Shown here piece after piece: positions 46,168 through 55,873 of a DNA stretch of 64,000 nt. Numbering within the stretch: the stretch's first letter is position 1; each line of letters begins with the position of its first letter. The notes beneath the pieces are model-generated. The model made no database searches. It worked only from the letters and a program-made list of their open reading frames with translations, and had not been told where the DNA came from. Source of the stretch: Sphingomonas sp. LM7. GTDB lineage: Bacteria > Pseudomonadota > Alphaproteobacteria > Sphingomonadales > Sphingomonadaceae. Location: the NCBI RefSeq assembly GCF_002002925.1, contig NZ_CP019511.1, positions 1,488,001-1,552,000 on the forward strand, in the 5' to 3' direction. The position numbers were made by a program, and so were the translations under genes.

Positions 46168-46365
46168 CGCATCCTCCTCCTTGTCCGTGCTCCTGCAAAA
46201 GCAAGGAGCAGCGTTGCAGACCGGTTCGCTTGTTATCCTGGGCGCCCTGCTTTCGCGGGAGCACGATACCGGTCTTGATCGTCAGCTTACCCAAAAATAC
46301 CGGGCTTGGAACCTATTTGTCTGAGAATATTGCCACAGCGCCGCCGCGCTGACCTCGCAATCAAT

Positions 46366-46400
46366 ACCCACCCCTTGGTCCCCTCCCTTGCAGGGAGGGG
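46366..46400. repeat. Third CCCACCCC-CCCCTCCCT repeat copy
   Basis: ACCCACCCCTTGGTCCCCTC followed by a hairpin (CCCTCCCTTGCAGGGAGGGG) sits just after the SGNH hydrolase stop codon on the minus strand, where it may act as its terminator. Confidence 0.6.
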
Positions 46401-46413
46401 AGAGTGTGCGACT

Positions 46414-47133
46414 TCATATCTTTCTTGCCCGCAGGAACGGGTCGATCACCGTGGCCATGCTGTCATAGCCTTGCGGCGTGGGATGGACGCCGTCGGTCGC
46501 CATGCCGGGCTTCATTGCGCCATGGGCATCGGCGAGCACCGGCCAATAGTCGATCCATGTCGCGCCGGCAGTCTTCGCATAGCTTTTGAGCCAGGCGTTG
46601 ATCGTGCGGATCGGCTTGACCGTCTCGAGCCCCTGCCGCCACGGGAAATGGTCGGCGGGGGGCACCGAGGCGAGGAGGACCTGGATGCGATTGGCCTGGG
46701 CGATGGCGGTCATCATCCGGAAATTGTCGAAGGTCTGCGCCGGGGTGATCGGTCCGGTATTGCCGGCGACGTCGTTGGTCGCCGCCATGATGTGGACGTA
46801 GCGCGGCTTGAGCGCGACGACATCGGCCATCATCCGCAGCACCATCTGCGGCGTGGTCTGGCCGCTGATCCCGCGACCCACGCGACCGGGCTTGAAGAAT
46901 GCGGGACGCTGGCCGCGCCAGCCCTCGGTGATCGAATCGCCCATGAAGACGATGTTAGTCTTGGCGCCCGATGCAAGCAGCGCGCGGTTCTCCTCGGCAT
47001 AGCGGCCGAGCCACGGCCAATCCTCGCGGAGCTGGCGCTGGCGCCGCTCCTCGCGGCTTTCCTGTGCCTGGGCATGCGCGGCGATGGGCAGCGCGAGCGC
47101 GCCGGCCAGGAAGCCGCGGCGGACGATCGACAT
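46414..47133 (-). CDS. Secreted SGNH/GDSL hydrolase
   Basis: The 239-aa protein has a Tat-like signal (IVRRGFLAGALALPIAAHAQA). Its SGNH blocks are block I FMGDSITEGW (nucleophile Ser), block III AATNDVAGN (Asn) and block V DGVHPTPQGY (Asp, His). Such enzymes deacylate carbohydrates or lipids; next to sugar oxidoreductases a carbohydrate esterase is most likely. ATG at 47133. Confidence 0.88.
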   Translation of the reverse strand: MSIVRRGFLAGALALPIAAHAQAQESREERRQRQLREDWPWLGRYAEENRALLASGAKTNIVFMGDSITEGWRGQRPAFFKPGRVGRGISGQTTPQMVLRMMADVVALKPRYVHIMAATNDVAGNTGPITPAQTFDNFRMMTAIAQANRIQVLLASVPPADHFPWRQGLETVKPIRTINAWLKSYAKTAGATWIDYWPVLADAHGAMKPGMATDGVHPTPQGYDSMATVIDPFLRARKI

Positions 47134-47300
47134 GGTGACAGCTCCTGCGTTCGCGTTTGGGCGGACTTTGCCGCATTTCGGGCGAGCTTAGCGGCGCGAA
47201 GAAAGCAGGCAAGCTCGCACGCTGGCTGCCGTTCTTGAGAAAGAGCCCGGAGCGGGCGCGGATGCCGGGCTTGGGTTCGGACAGCGATCCGCGCCCCTGT

Positions 47301-47336
47301 TTGACCCGCGGCCGGGATATCTCGGCCGCGGGTCAA
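47301..47336. promoter_or_regulatory. Perfect 14-bp-arm hairpin before L,D-transpeptidase
   Basis: TTGACCCGCGGCCG (47301-47314) and CGGCCGCGGGTCAA (47323-47336) are exact complements around an 8-nt loop, 87 nt before the L,D-transpeptidase start. No T-run follows, so a terminator is less likely than an operator or an mRNA leader structure. The rest of the 47134-47423 interval shows no gene. Confidence 0.45.
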
Positions 47337-47423
47337 TAGTTGCTCGCACTTGCACCCGGAATTCGCCTATTAGCACCTCGATTCAACTGATCAGCCGGGG
47401 GGCGGAACAGTCGGGCAGGAGTA

Positions 47424-48914
47424 ATGAGTGTGATATTGCGAGCGACGTTTGGCCGATCCGTGCGACTGGGCACTGCCATGGCCGTGGTCGTCGGCATGGC
47501 GAGTGCCCCCGGGTTCGCGCAGCAGCAGACGCCGCCCGCCACGCCGCTGGTGCAGCCCGTGCCCGCGGTTGCGCCGGTGCAGGTGGTGCCGCCGCCCACG
47601 CTGAGCGCCGACCAAGCCGCCCAGCTGGGCAAATTGCTCGCCGATGCCGGCTTCGCGCACGGGCTTCGCCACGACGGCACCGCAACGCCGCGCGCGGGGA
47701 GCAACGAGGCGGTGGCCCGCGCCGCGCTCGATTATGCTCGCGCCGTGCATTCGGGCCGGCTCGACACCAGCGATTTCCAGAAGGACTGGGGGCTGCGGCC
47801 CGCGGCCTATGATCCCCTGCCCGCCTTTGCCGACGCCGTAAAGCGCGACCGCATCGCCGCGTGGTTCCGATCGCTGCCGCCGCCCTATGCGGGCTATGAC
47901 GGGCTGCAAAAGGGCCTCGAAATCTATCGCAAGATCGAGGCGAACGGCGGCTGGACCGCGCTTCCCGCCGGTCCCGACATGACGGTCGGCGCGAGCGGCC
48001 CGCGCGTCGCGGCGCTGCGCAAGCGGCTCGCCGTCGAGGATAGCGACGTCGTCGCCACCGGCACCAAGTTCGATGCCGAGCTCAAGGACGCAGTGGTCCG
48101 CGCACAGCGGCGCTACGGGCTCAACCCGACCGGTCTGGTCTCGACCGGAACGCTGGGCGCGCTCAACGTGCCGGCCGGCGACCGGGTTCGCCAGATCATG
48201 GCGAACATGGAGCGCTGGCGCTGGCTGCCCGCCGAACTCCCCGCCAAGCGGATCCAGGTCAATATCGCCGCGGCGGTGCTGACGGTGTTCGAAGGCGATG
48301 CGCCGATCGCGTCGATGAAGGCCGTCACCGGGCGTCCGGGCAACGAGACGCCGATGCTCCAGTCGCGGATCCATTCGATCGTGCTCAATCCGCCGTGGAA
48401 CGTCCCCGCCGGGATCGCCGCCAAGGAGCTGTTCCCCAAGGGCGCGGCGTATCTGGCGCGCAACAACTACAAGATCATCGGCACCGGTGCCGGCCGCCGC
48501 ATCCAGCAGCAGCCGGGGCCCAAGAGCGCGCTCGGGCTCTACAAGTTCGATTTCGACAATCCTTATGCCGTGTATCTCCACGATACACCCGCGCAGGCGA
48601 AGTTCGCGAGCTTCGACCGGCTCGACAGCCATGGCTGCGTGCGGCTGGAGAAGCCGGGTCCGCTCGCCCAGCTGCTGCTGCGCAACGATCCGGCCTGGCA
48701 GCCCGAGGCGATCCAGGAAGCGCTGGGCAAGGGCAAGACGCTGCGCGTCCAGTTGCAGGAGCAGGACAAGGTCCAGGTCTATCTGCTCTACTGGACGGCA
48801 TTCGCCAGCGCGAACGGCCAGATGAATTTCCGCAGCGACCCCTATGGCTGGGACAAGACGCTCGCGGCGAAGATCGAAAGGCGCTCGGCGATCACTGCCG
48901 TCGCCGCACGTTGA
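47424..48914 (+). CDS. YcbB/LdtD-like L,D-transpeptidase
   Basis: The 496-aa protein has a signal peptide (LGTAMAVVVGMASAPGFAQ), a peptidoglycan-binding-like domain near residues 185-245 and a large YkuD catalytic domain. The active-site segment is DRLDSHGCVRLEKPG, with a YLHDTPAQAKFASFDR approach typical of YcbB-type enzymes. It forms or edits meso-DAP cross-links in peptidoglycan. A small lipoprotein gene follows 14 nt downstream, suggesting an operon. ATG at 47424. Confidence 0.92.
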   Translation: MSVILRATFGRSVRLGTAMAVVVGMASAPGFAQQQTPPATPLVQPVPAVAPVQVVPPPTLSADQAAQLGKLLADAGFAHGLRHDGTATPRAGSNEAVARAALDYARAVHSGRLDTSDFQKDWGLRPAAYDPLPAFADAVKRDRIAAWFRSLPPPYAGYDGLQKGLEIYRKIEANGGWTALPAGPDMTVGASGPRVAALRKRLAVEDSDVVATGTKFDAELKDAVVRAQRRYGLNPTGLVSTGTLGALNVPAGDRVRQIMANMERWRWLPAELPAKRIQVNIAAAVLTVFEGDAPIASMKAVTGRPGNETPMLQSRIHSIVLNPPWNVPAGIAAKELFPKGAAYLARNNYKIIGTGAGRRIQQQPGPKSALGLYKFDFDNPYAVYLHDTPAQAKFASFDRLDSHGCVRLEKPGPLAQLLLRNDPAWQPEAIQEALGKGKTLRVQLQEQDKVQVYLLYWTAFASANGQMNFRSDPYGWDKTLAAKIERRSAITAVAAR

Positions 48915-48928
48915 AAGGGAAATATCCG

Positions 48929-49249
48929 ATGACCATCAAGCGTATCGCCATGCTGGCGTCCGTTGCCGGCGCGCTGGCGCTCGGTGCCTGCTCGGGCGGT
49001 AGCGACGAGGCTGCGGCGCCGAGCAATGTCGAGAACATGACGCCGATCCAAGTCGAGAACACCGCAATCGTGCCGACGGAGGCGCCCGCCGCGCCGCCGC
49101 TCGACAATGTCGTCACGGCCGCGGAGCCCGAGACGGTGCCGACTACGCTCAGCGCGGACGAGCAGACGCAGGACGATGCCGACGCGACGGGGATGACTGC
49201 GCGGGTTTCGCGCGACGAAGGCGGCAACGAGGGCCAGCCGGCGCAATAA
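48929..49249 (+). CDS. Small acidic lipoprotein
   Basis: The 106-aa protein has a lipoprotein signal with lipobox LALGAC (Cys near residue 21), then a disordered Pro/Ala/Glu/Asp-rich tail without hydrophobic structure. The ATG at 48929 has AAAGGGAAA upstream. It is 14 nt after the L,D-transpeptidase, so may be cotranscribed with it. No family recognised; a cell-envelope role is suggested by location only. Confidence 0.8.
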   Translation: MTIKRIAMLASVAGALALGACSGGSDEAAAPSNVENMTPIQVENTAIVPTEAPAAPPLDNVVTAAEPETVPTTLSADEQTQDDADATGMTARVSRDEGGNEGQPAQ

Positions 49250-49272
49250 GACCTGCCCTGCCGGCGATGGCC

Positions 49273-50766
49273 TCAGGCGTCGCCGGCGGGACAATAGCGC
49301 GCGAGGAAATCCTGATGCGCGGGCAATCGCGCCACGGCGCCGTCGATGTTCGCCTTGAGCGCGCCGAGCGCCTGGCGAAGTTCGCTGGGGTTCATCATCT
49401 TCGCCAGCCGGTGATGGCTTTCCGGCGCAAGCCCCTGGCCGAGCAGGACCTGCACCCAGGAATCGACGCGGAACAAGTCGATCCCGTCCTGCCATGCGTG
49501 CGCGTCGCCGCGGAACAGCGCGAGCCGCTGCGCGAGGCTGTCGGGGATCTCCATCGTCCGGCAGCGGTCCCAGAACGGCGAATCGTCGCGCTGGGTCAGG
49601 TGATAATGGAGCGTGATGAAGTCGCGGATGCCTTCGATTTCCTGGCGCGACTGGGCGTTGAAGCGATCGGCCGCGGCTTCGTGGCAGCCGCCGAACGGGA
49701 AGGACTGGATCAGCCGGGTCACAGCGACCTTGACGAGGTGGATGCTCGTCGATTCGAGCGGTTCGATGAAGCCGCTGGCGAGGCCCAGTGCGACGCAGTT
49801 CTTGTTCCACACCTTGCGCCGGGCGCCGGTGCGATAGCGGATCAGGCGTGGCTCGGTCAGAGGCTCGCCCTCTATGTCGTTGAGAAGCTTCGCCCGGGCA
49901 TCCTCATCGCTCATGAAATCGCTGCAATAGACGATGCCGTTGCCGACACGGTGCTGGAGCGGGATCCGCCAGCGCCACCCGGCTTCGTGCGCGATCGCAC
50001 GGGTGAGCGGGATCGCCGGACCGGTCGAGCGCGTCTGTACCGCAAAAGCGCTGTTGGTGCCGAGATATCGAGTCCAGTCTTCAAACCCGGTCTCAAGCGT
50101 CTGTTCGATCAGCAATGCGCGGAAACCGGTGCAGTCGACGAACAAATCGCCTTCGACGCGCACCCCGGATTCGAGTACCAGCGCCGTGATAAAGCCGGTC
50201 TCGGCGTGCTGCTCGACCCGGGCGATCTTGCCCTCCACGCGCTTGACGCCGGCCGGCTCGGCGAGGGCGCGGAGGAAGCGGGCATAGAGCGTCGCATCGA
50301 GATGATAGGCGTAGTTGATGTCGAGGCCGTCGGCCTTGGCGAACTTGCCTGCATCGGCTGCCTGGAGCTCGAAGCAATAGTCGGACAGGCTGCCGCCAAA
50401 GCCCTGCGCGCGCGCTTCCAGCCAGAAATGGTGGAACTCGGCCATCCAGGTCGAACGCTTGCCGTTCTCGCCGAAGCTGTGGATGTAGCGGTCGCCGATC
50501 CGGCCCCAATTCTCGAACGAGATGCCCAGTTTGAAGGTCGCTTGGGTGGCGCGCATGAACGCCTGTTCGTCGATCCCAAGCAGCTGGTGGAAGTTGCGCG
50601 AGGTGGGGATGGTCGACTCCCCTACCCCGACGGTGCCGATCTCGTCCGATTCGACCAGCGTGATGTCGATCAGCGGCCCGAGTTGCTTGACCAAGGCCGC
50701 CGCGGCTACCCAGCCGGCAGTGCCGCCGCCGGCGATGACGACGCGCTTTACAACCTGTTCGCTCAT
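49273..50766 (-). CDS. Flavin-dependent tryptophan halogenase family protein
   Basis: The 497-aa protein matches PrnA-type halogenases: the FAD-binding GGGTAGW, the catalytic Lys at residue 79 (TFKLGISFENW), the WxWxIP motif (WRWRIPLQHR) and SGFIEPLESTSIHL carrying the active-site Glu. In Caulobacterales and sphingomonads such genes sit with TonB receptors and SapC/cupin-like genes, and their natural substrate is usually unknown; many act on non-tryptophan compounds. The ATG overlaps the cupin-like stop by 4 nt (ATGA), so both are translated together. Confidence 0.92.
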   Translation of the reverse strand: MSEQVVKRVVIAGGGTAGWVAAAALVKQLGPLIDITLVESDEIGTVGVGESTIPTSRNFHQLLGIDEQAFMRATQATFKLGISFENWGRIGDRYIHSFGENGKRSTWMAEFHHFWLEARAQGFGGSLSDYCFELQAADAGKFAKADGLDINYAYHLDATLYARFLRALAEPAGVKRVEGKIARVEQHAETGFITALVLESGVRVEGDLFVDCTGFRALLIEQTLETGFEDWTRYLGTNSAFAVQTRSTGPAIPLTRAIAHEAGWRWRIPLQHRVGNGIVYCSDFMSDEDARAKLLNDIEGEPLTEPRLIRYRTGARRKVWNKNCVALGLASGFIEPLESTSIHLVKVAVTRLIQSFPFGGCHEAAADRFNAQSRQEIEGIRDFITLHYHLTQRDDSPFWDRCRTMEIPDSLAQRLALFRGDAHAWQDGIDLFRVDSWVQVLLGQGLAPESHHRLAKMMNPSELRQALGALKANIDGAVARLPAHQDFLARYCPAGDA

Positions 50767-51794
50767 CGATTCAGCTTCCTCAGGAGTTCCGCGCGCAGCC
50801 GCCGCGCCTTGATGTCGTCGAGCGGCGCCAGATTGCCGCGGGCAGGTTCGGGGAGATGCGCGCCGGCGCGGTCGGCAGGGCCGAAGACATAATAGTCGAA
50901 CAGCGCCTTCCACCCGGCCTTCTCATGCTCCGGGCGGTCGCGCAGGCTGAGCAGCGCGTGGAGCAAAGTCACCTGCGGCGTATCGATGAACCCGGGCGAC
51001 GTGTTCCACCAATAATTGATCATCGCGTTGAACGGATCGAGCGCCTCGACCTGATGCCACCACAGAGCGGGGTAGATCAGCGCGTCGCCCGGCTCCATCT
51101 CGGCCACTTCGGCTGCGGCGAGCGCCTGCACGAAGCCGGGATGCCGCGCGAAATCGGGTGCGTCGAAATCGACCATCGAGACGACCTGGCCCGCGGGAGT
51201 CAGTTCGAGCGGACCGGGATAGAGATTGGCCGCCTGATCGGGCGGGAACAGCGTGAAGCGCCGGCGCCCGACCAGGGTGACGGCGATGTTGTTCGACATG
51301 TCGTAATGTGCGGATGCAGTGGTCCTGTTTCCGATCCAGATGCTGACCAATGGCGGATGCTGCACCAGCTGCGGATCGCCGAACGGCAGTGCCGCCTGTG
51401 CGCGAAGACCCGGCAGGTACAAATCGATGTCGGTGGAGCCGATATAGATGGCCTGCGCATCGGGATCGCCGACGCCCGCGCGAAGCCGGTCGAGATAGCC
51501 CGAGAGCGATCCGCTCTCCCGCGCGAAATTGAGCGCCGTGCAACCTTCGGTGTAACCGAAACGGCCGCCGATCGCCGGATCGCCGACATAGGCCGTTACC
51601 GGGCGACCGCCGTCGAACTGCTTGAGCCAGGCGATTGCCGATTCCGCGCTTTCCAGCCCGGCAGCGACCAGCGGGAGGTGACGCGCGATCCCGCGCAGGA
51701 TCGCGGGCCGGCCATCGGCGATCAGATCGGCTACCGGCAGGCTGTGTGCGTCCACGCCCTCGATCACGCGCGTGCGGCGAGTGATGGCCGGCAT
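50763..51794 (-). CDS. Cupin-like (JmjC-type) domain protein
   Basis: The 343-aa protein has a cupin_8/JmjC-type barrel: iron-ligand HxD in ASAHYDMSNNIAV and a distal His in YPALWWHQVEALD, with FTLFPPDQAANLYPGPL between, as in Fe(II)/2-oxoglutarate-type hydroxylases. It is positioned between SapC and the halogenase in a TonB-receptor operon. Start ATG at 51794; stop overlaps the halogenase start. The reaction is unproven. Confidence 0.88.
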   Translation of the reverse strand: MPAITRRTRVIEGVDAHSLPVADLIADGRPAILRGIARHLPLVAAGLESAESAIAWLKQFDGGRPVTAYVGDPAIGGRFGYTEGCTALNFARESGSLSGYLDRLRAGVGDPDAQAIYIGSTDIDLYLPGLRAQAALPFGDPQLVQHPPLVSIWIGNRTTASAHYDMSNNIAVTLVGRRRFTLFPPDQAANLYPGPLELTPAGQVVSMVDFDAPDFARHPGFVQALAAAEVAEMEPGDALIYPALWWHQVEALDPFNAMINYWWNTSPGFIDTPQVTLLHALLSLRDRPEHEKAGWKALFDYYVFGPADRAGAHLPEPARGNLAPLDDIKARRLRAELLRKLNR

Positions 51795-51799
51795 GACGG

Positions 51800-52522
51800 T
51801 CAGACCGCTGGGTCCAGCAGCGCCTGCTTGCGGGCAATAAGCTGCTGGACGTTGCCGAGCGACGCCGCGGCCAGGATGGCTAGGCGCAGGATACCCGAGC
51901 CGTACAGCCGCTCCAGCGGCTCGCCGGTCACGCCGGCCAGCCGCTCGACGTCCACCACGAGCACGTCGGGCACCGTGTAACGGCGATCCTCGCTGACATC
52001 GATGGTGAGCGTGACCGGGGCGAGCAGCCCGGCATCGTCGAGCGCGGCATAGGCGGCCGGCGCGCTTTCCATCTGCTGGTAGAGCAGCCGCAACACGCCC
52101 GAGACACGATTAAGATAGGGCGTGTTGCCGCCATGTTCGAGGAACAGCGGCAGGCCCTCGCTTTCGCCAACCCGCGGATCGTCCATATCGACATGGACCA
52201 TCGGCTCGCCCGAATTTGGGTCGGCGGAATCGCGTGCAATGCCGATGGAGAAAGGGCCGCGCTGGTGGGTCGCTGGCACGTAGCGGCTCGCCCAGCGATC
52301 ACCCGACAGGAACAGATTCTCGTCGCGGTCCAGCCCGAGCAACGCATAGGCCTGCACGCCATTTTCGCGGTGGCGGAAGATGATCGGGAACTCGCGCTGC
52401 AGCTCCTCGAACTCGGCGGGGAACACCAGCGCCTGATTGGCGGCGTCGCCGAACGCGGCGCCCGCACTGGGACTGACCCGCAGATTTGCGTGGTCGATAT
52501 TGTTGATCTGTACGGGGTTCAT
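51800..52522 (-). CDS. SapC family protein
   Basis: The 240-aa protein fits the SapC family of alphaproteobacteria and xanthomonads (PAEFEELQREFPIIFRH, LLGLDRDENLFLSGDRWASRYVPATHQRGPF, FLEHGGNTPYLNRVSGVLR). The family is linked to TonB-receptor operons and once to S-layer production; its biochemical role is unsettled. ATG at 52522. It lies 131 nt beyond the TonB receptor stop and 5 nt before the cupin-like gene. Confidence 0.88.
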   Translation of the reverse strand: MNPVQINNIDHANLRVSPSAGAAFGDAANQALVFPAEFEELQREFPIIFRHRENGVQAYALLGLDRDENLFLSGDRWASRYVPATHQRGPFSIGIARDSADPNSGEPMVHVDMDDPRVGESEGLPLFLEHGGNTPYLNRVSGVLRLLYQQMESAPAAYAALDDAGLLAPVTLTIDVSEDRRYTVPDVLVVDVERLAGVTGEPLERLYGSGILRLAILAAASLGNVQQLIARKQALLDPAV

Positions 52523-52577
52523 CCGCTCCGGTCCTGTTTGCACCCAGTCTAGCGACGCGCGGGTGCCAGACAAAAGA

Positions 52578-52646
52578 AAAAGGCCGCTGCTTGGAAGCCG
52601 CGGCCTTTTCCCCCTTTTATCGGGAGTGGGCGCAGGCCCACTCCCG
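52578..52646. terminator. Two hairpins between TonB receptor and SapC
   Basis: CGGGAGTGGGC/GCCCACTCCCG (52621-52646, GCAG loop) lies directly after the receptor stop. AAAAGGCCGC/GCGGCCTTTT (52578-52609) comes next and has a T-run in minus-strand transcription. They could reduce read-through into SapC, giving more receptor than downstream enzymes, as is common for porin-like genes in operons. Confidence 0.7.
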
Positions 52647-52653
52647 GGTTCGG

Positions 52654-55600
52654 TTAAAAGCGGAAACGGCCACCGAGCCAGAAGCGCGGCTTGAGTTCCT
52701 GCACATAGACCAGGTTGGTCTCGTTGCGGGCATACTGACGGAACGGCTCGCTGGTCAGGTTGACCGCTTCGAGCGAGAGCGAGAAGTTCGGCGTGATGTC
52801 GTAGCTGATGTTCGCATCCAGCGTGCCGAAGGTGTCGGTGAACAGCGGGTTGCGATTGCCGCCCTGGTTCGTCCCCGACAGATACTTGTCGCGCCAATTG
52901 TACGAGACACGGGCCGAGAATCCGCCCTTGTCGTAGATCGCGGTCAGGTTCGCACTGTCGCCCAGGCCAGTCAGCGCGAAGATGTTGACGTTCGGATCCG
53001 CATAGGGATCCACGTTCACGTCGCCATCGACCTTGGTGTACGACGCCGCGAAGCCGAAGCCGGTCTGCCCGAAGAAGTGGGTCCAGGCGACTTCGAAGCC
53101 GTGGATGTTGCCCTCACGATTGTTCACCGGGCCGCTGATCCCGAAATTGACCAGCGGATCGGTCGAATTGCCGAGAACATCGATTGCTGCGGCAAGGTTA
53201 TTGTAGAAGGTCGTGCCGAGAGCACCGTTGGCGTAATTTGCCTGGAACTGCGCCGTCGCGGCCGCCTGGTTGCCGTTGTTCTGCACCAGAAGCGCAGTGT
53301 AGGCGAACAGGTTGATGTCGCTCAGCGGAATTCCGTTGGTCCGCAGGTACTCCAGCGCGATGCCGGAACGTGAGCCTGCAGCGCCCGAGCCCGGATCCCG
53401 CAGGCCGAAAAGATTGCCGTTGGTGACCTGAGTGCCGATGAAGTTGCGCACGTTCTTGTTGAAGAAGCCGACCGAGACGAAGCTCGAGGGCTTATAGTAC
53501 CACTCCAGCGACACGTCGAAATTGTCAGATTCCAGCGGCAGCAGTGCCGGATCCTGCCTCGTCGCGGTCGGGAGTGCCGCACCAAGCGCCGTCGGGCGGT
53601 TCGGCGCGCCGGCAGTGACCGATGCAAACAGATTGCCATAGTCCGGACGGGCCAGCGTCTGGCTGAACGAAGCACGCGCCATCACATTGTCGAGCACTTC
53701 GATGTTGAAGTCCAGCGACGGCAACAGGTTATCGTACTTCGCCTTTACGTTGATGGCATCACCGGCAGGTCCGCCATCGACATTGAAGTCGTTGTCCGAC
53801 GTCCAGCGCATCGCCGACGGCACCGACTGGAGACTGATCGAATTGACCCGGGTCTGTTCGTAGCGAACGCCGATCAACGCATTTGCACGGCGTCCACCGA
53901 TTTCACCGCTCCAGGCCATCTGGCCGAACACCGCCCAGGTCTTTTCGCCGACCGTGTCGTCCGCCGAGCCCTGCGGCATGACGCCTCTGCCCGAGATCCC
54001 GCTGTTGGTATAATAAGGCGAGAAGATATTGTTCAGATCGACAGCGTTGCCGCGGAACGCGACCAGCGCCGACCCGGTCGAAGCCGGATCATATTTGTCG
54101 AACTTGCAGGTCATGCAGAAGGTCTTGACGAGATCGCCGGCCAGCTGACTGACCAGCCCGGTGTCGGTGATGCCCCAGTCGCCCAGCATCTGCTGGGTGT
54201 TGGAGGTAGCCGAGCGCATCTTGGCATCGACATAGTCGCCGCCGAAGGTGAAACGGCTCCCCTCGCCCAGATCCCAGGCGAATTCGCCGCCGAACTGGTT
54301 GATCCGGGCTTCCTGCTCCGAGACGATGACGCGCGAAATCTGCGTTCCCATATCGCCGATATCGAGCTGGTTGTTGCAGTTGCCGCCGCGGCCACCGTTG
54401 GTCGCGTTGCAATCGTTGATCGTTTCCGACTGCTGCGGGAAGCCGCTGCTGAAGTCGACGCGATGCGTCGCACGGACCGGCGCGCCGATCGAAATCGTCG
54501 TCGCGGACGAGCCGTTCGAGTTATCCGGATTGGTCGTCGACTTCGAGTGGTTCGCGTCGAACGTCAGCGACAGCGCGTCGGTGAAGTTCCATTTGAGGTT
54601 GCCGCCGATCGAATACAATTCGGTGTCGGTCGCAAAGCGCTGCTGCTCGTAGCCCTTATCCGCCTGCTTGGCCTCGGCGAGGATGATGGCGGTCTGCATC
54701 TGCTTGTTGTCGTCGAACGTGACGTCGGAGAACGGGCGCTGGAACCAGTTGGTCTGCTCGCTGCGCTCGTCGCTCAGCTTGTTGCGGGCATAAAGACCGT
54801 CAACCGTGATCTCCAAGGCCTCCGAAGGCTTGAACTGGACGACCGCCTGGCCGTTCAGACGCTCGCGGCGGTTCTCGGAGAACTGATAGCGGCTGTCGTT
54901 GGGGATCTGGACATAGGGCGTCGTCGGCGCATTGGTGATGTTCGTGGTCGGCGTGGTGTAGACACCGTCCCGGGCCAGGAAGGCAGCCAGCGGCACGATG
55001 TTCCAATAGTTCGGGTTCGACTGGATCGAAGTCGATTCGCGCAGCTGGTAGCTGCCGAACACCGTGACGCCGAAGGTCTCGCTCGGGTTCTTCCAGTTGA
55101 TCAGGCCCGACACTTCCGGGGTGATCTTGCTCAGGTCGCCCTCGGCATCCTCTACCGTGAGGTCGTACAGCGCCTTGGCGCCGATCGAGCCCGAGAAGCC
55201 GTCCTCGCGCGAATCGAGCGGACGGCGGGTGACGACGTTGATCGACGCGCCGATGCCGCCCGACGGGATGTTGGCGCGGCCGGTCTTGTAGACTTCAAGC
55301 GACGCGACGCCTTCCGAAGCAAGGTTCTGGAAGTCGAACGAACGGCCGGTGCCGCGCGCAAAGGCGTTGCCGGTGCTGGTGTCGATGCTGGTCGACGGCA
55401 GCTGGCGGCCGTTCAGCGTCACCAGGTTGAAGCCGCCGCTGAAGCCGCGAACCGCGACCTGCGAACCTTCGCCATTGGCGCGGGTGATCGACACGCCGGT
55501 GATCCGCTGGAGCGACTCGGCGAGGTTGGTGTCGGGGAACTTGCCGATATCCTCGGCGGAGATCGCATCGACGACGCCGGCGGAATTGCGCTTGATCGCA

Positions 55601-55800
55601 ATCGCCTGATCCAGCGCGGCGCGGATGCCGGTGACGACGATGTCCTCGCCTTGCGCTTCGTCCTGAGTTGCCGTGGCAGTCGCGTCCGCCTGCGCGGCGG
55701 CGTCCTGTGCCTGCGCCAGTCCGGGCATCATCAGGCATGCCGTGATGGCGATTGCGGAAGCCGAGCGCGCGAGCGCTGGCGTGAGCCGAATGCTTTTCAT
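52654..55800 (-). CDS. TonB-dependent outer-membrane receptor
   Basis: The 1048-aa receptor has a signal peptide (ASAIAITACLMMPGLAQAQ), TonB-box-like EDIVVTGIR, plug domain (DIGKFPDTNLAESLQRITGVSITR, FNLVTLNGRQLPS) and a beta-barrel ending in FWLGGRFRF. It belongs to the large carbohydrate-type receptors of this group. ATG at 55800 with GAGGAGGGG upstream. The SapC, cupin-like and halogenase genes downstream form the well-known accessory set. A LacI-type operator candidate lies before it. Confidence 0.96.
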   Translation of the reverse strand: MKSIRLTPALARSASAIAITACLMMPGLAQAQDAAAQADATATATQDEAQGEDIVVTGIRAALDQAIAIKRNSAGVVDAISAEDIGKFPDTNLAESLQRITGVSITRANGEGSQVAVRGFSGGFNLVTLNGRQLPSTSIDTSTGNAFARGTGRSFDFQNLASEGVASLEVYKTGRANIPSGGIGASINVVTRRPLDSREDGFSGSIGAKALYDLTVEDAEGDLSKITPEVSGLINWKNPSETFGVTVFGSYQLRESTSIQSNPNYWNIVPLAAFLARDGVYTTPTTNITNAPTTPYVQIPNDSRYQFSENRRERLNGQAVVQFKPSEALEITVDGLYARNKLSDERSEQTNWFQRPFSDVTFDDNKQMQTAIILAEAKQADKGYEQQRFATDTELYSIGGNLKWNFTDALSLTFDANHSKSTTNPDNSNGSSATTISIGAPVRATHRVDFSSGFPQQSETINDCNATNGGRGGNCNNQLDIGDMGTQISRVIVSEQEARINQFGGEFAWDLGEGSRFTFGGDYVDAKMRSATSNTQQMLGDWGITDTGLVSQLAGDLVKTFCMTCKFDKYDPASTGSALVAFRGNAVDLNNIFSPYYTNSGISGRGVMPQGSADDTVGEKTWAVFGQMAWSGEIGGRRANALIGVRYEQTRVNSISLQSVPSAMRWTSDNDFNVDGGPAGDAINVKAKYDNLLPSLDFNIEVLDNVMARASFSQTLARPDYGNLFASVTAGAPNRPTALGAALPTATRQDPALLPLESDNFDVSLEWYYKPSSFVSVGFFNKNVRNFIGTQVTNGNLFGLRDPGSGAAGSRSGIALEYLRTNGIPLSDINLFAYTALLVQNNGNQAAATAQFQANYANGALGTTFYNNLAAAIDVLGNSTDPLVNFGISGPVNNREGNIHGFEVAWTHFFGQTGFGFAASYTKVDGDVNVDPYADPNVNIFALTGLGDSANLTAIYDKGGFSARVSYNWRDKYLSGTNQGGNRNPLFTDTFGTLDANISYDITPNFSLSLEAVNLTSEPFRQYARNETNLVYVQELKPRFWLGGRFRF

Positions 55801-55873
55801 CTGTCCCCTCCTCGTCAGCGCGCATCGGCGCGCCGCATGGTTTTTTATGTGAGCTGGCTTGGTCGCCACTCGA

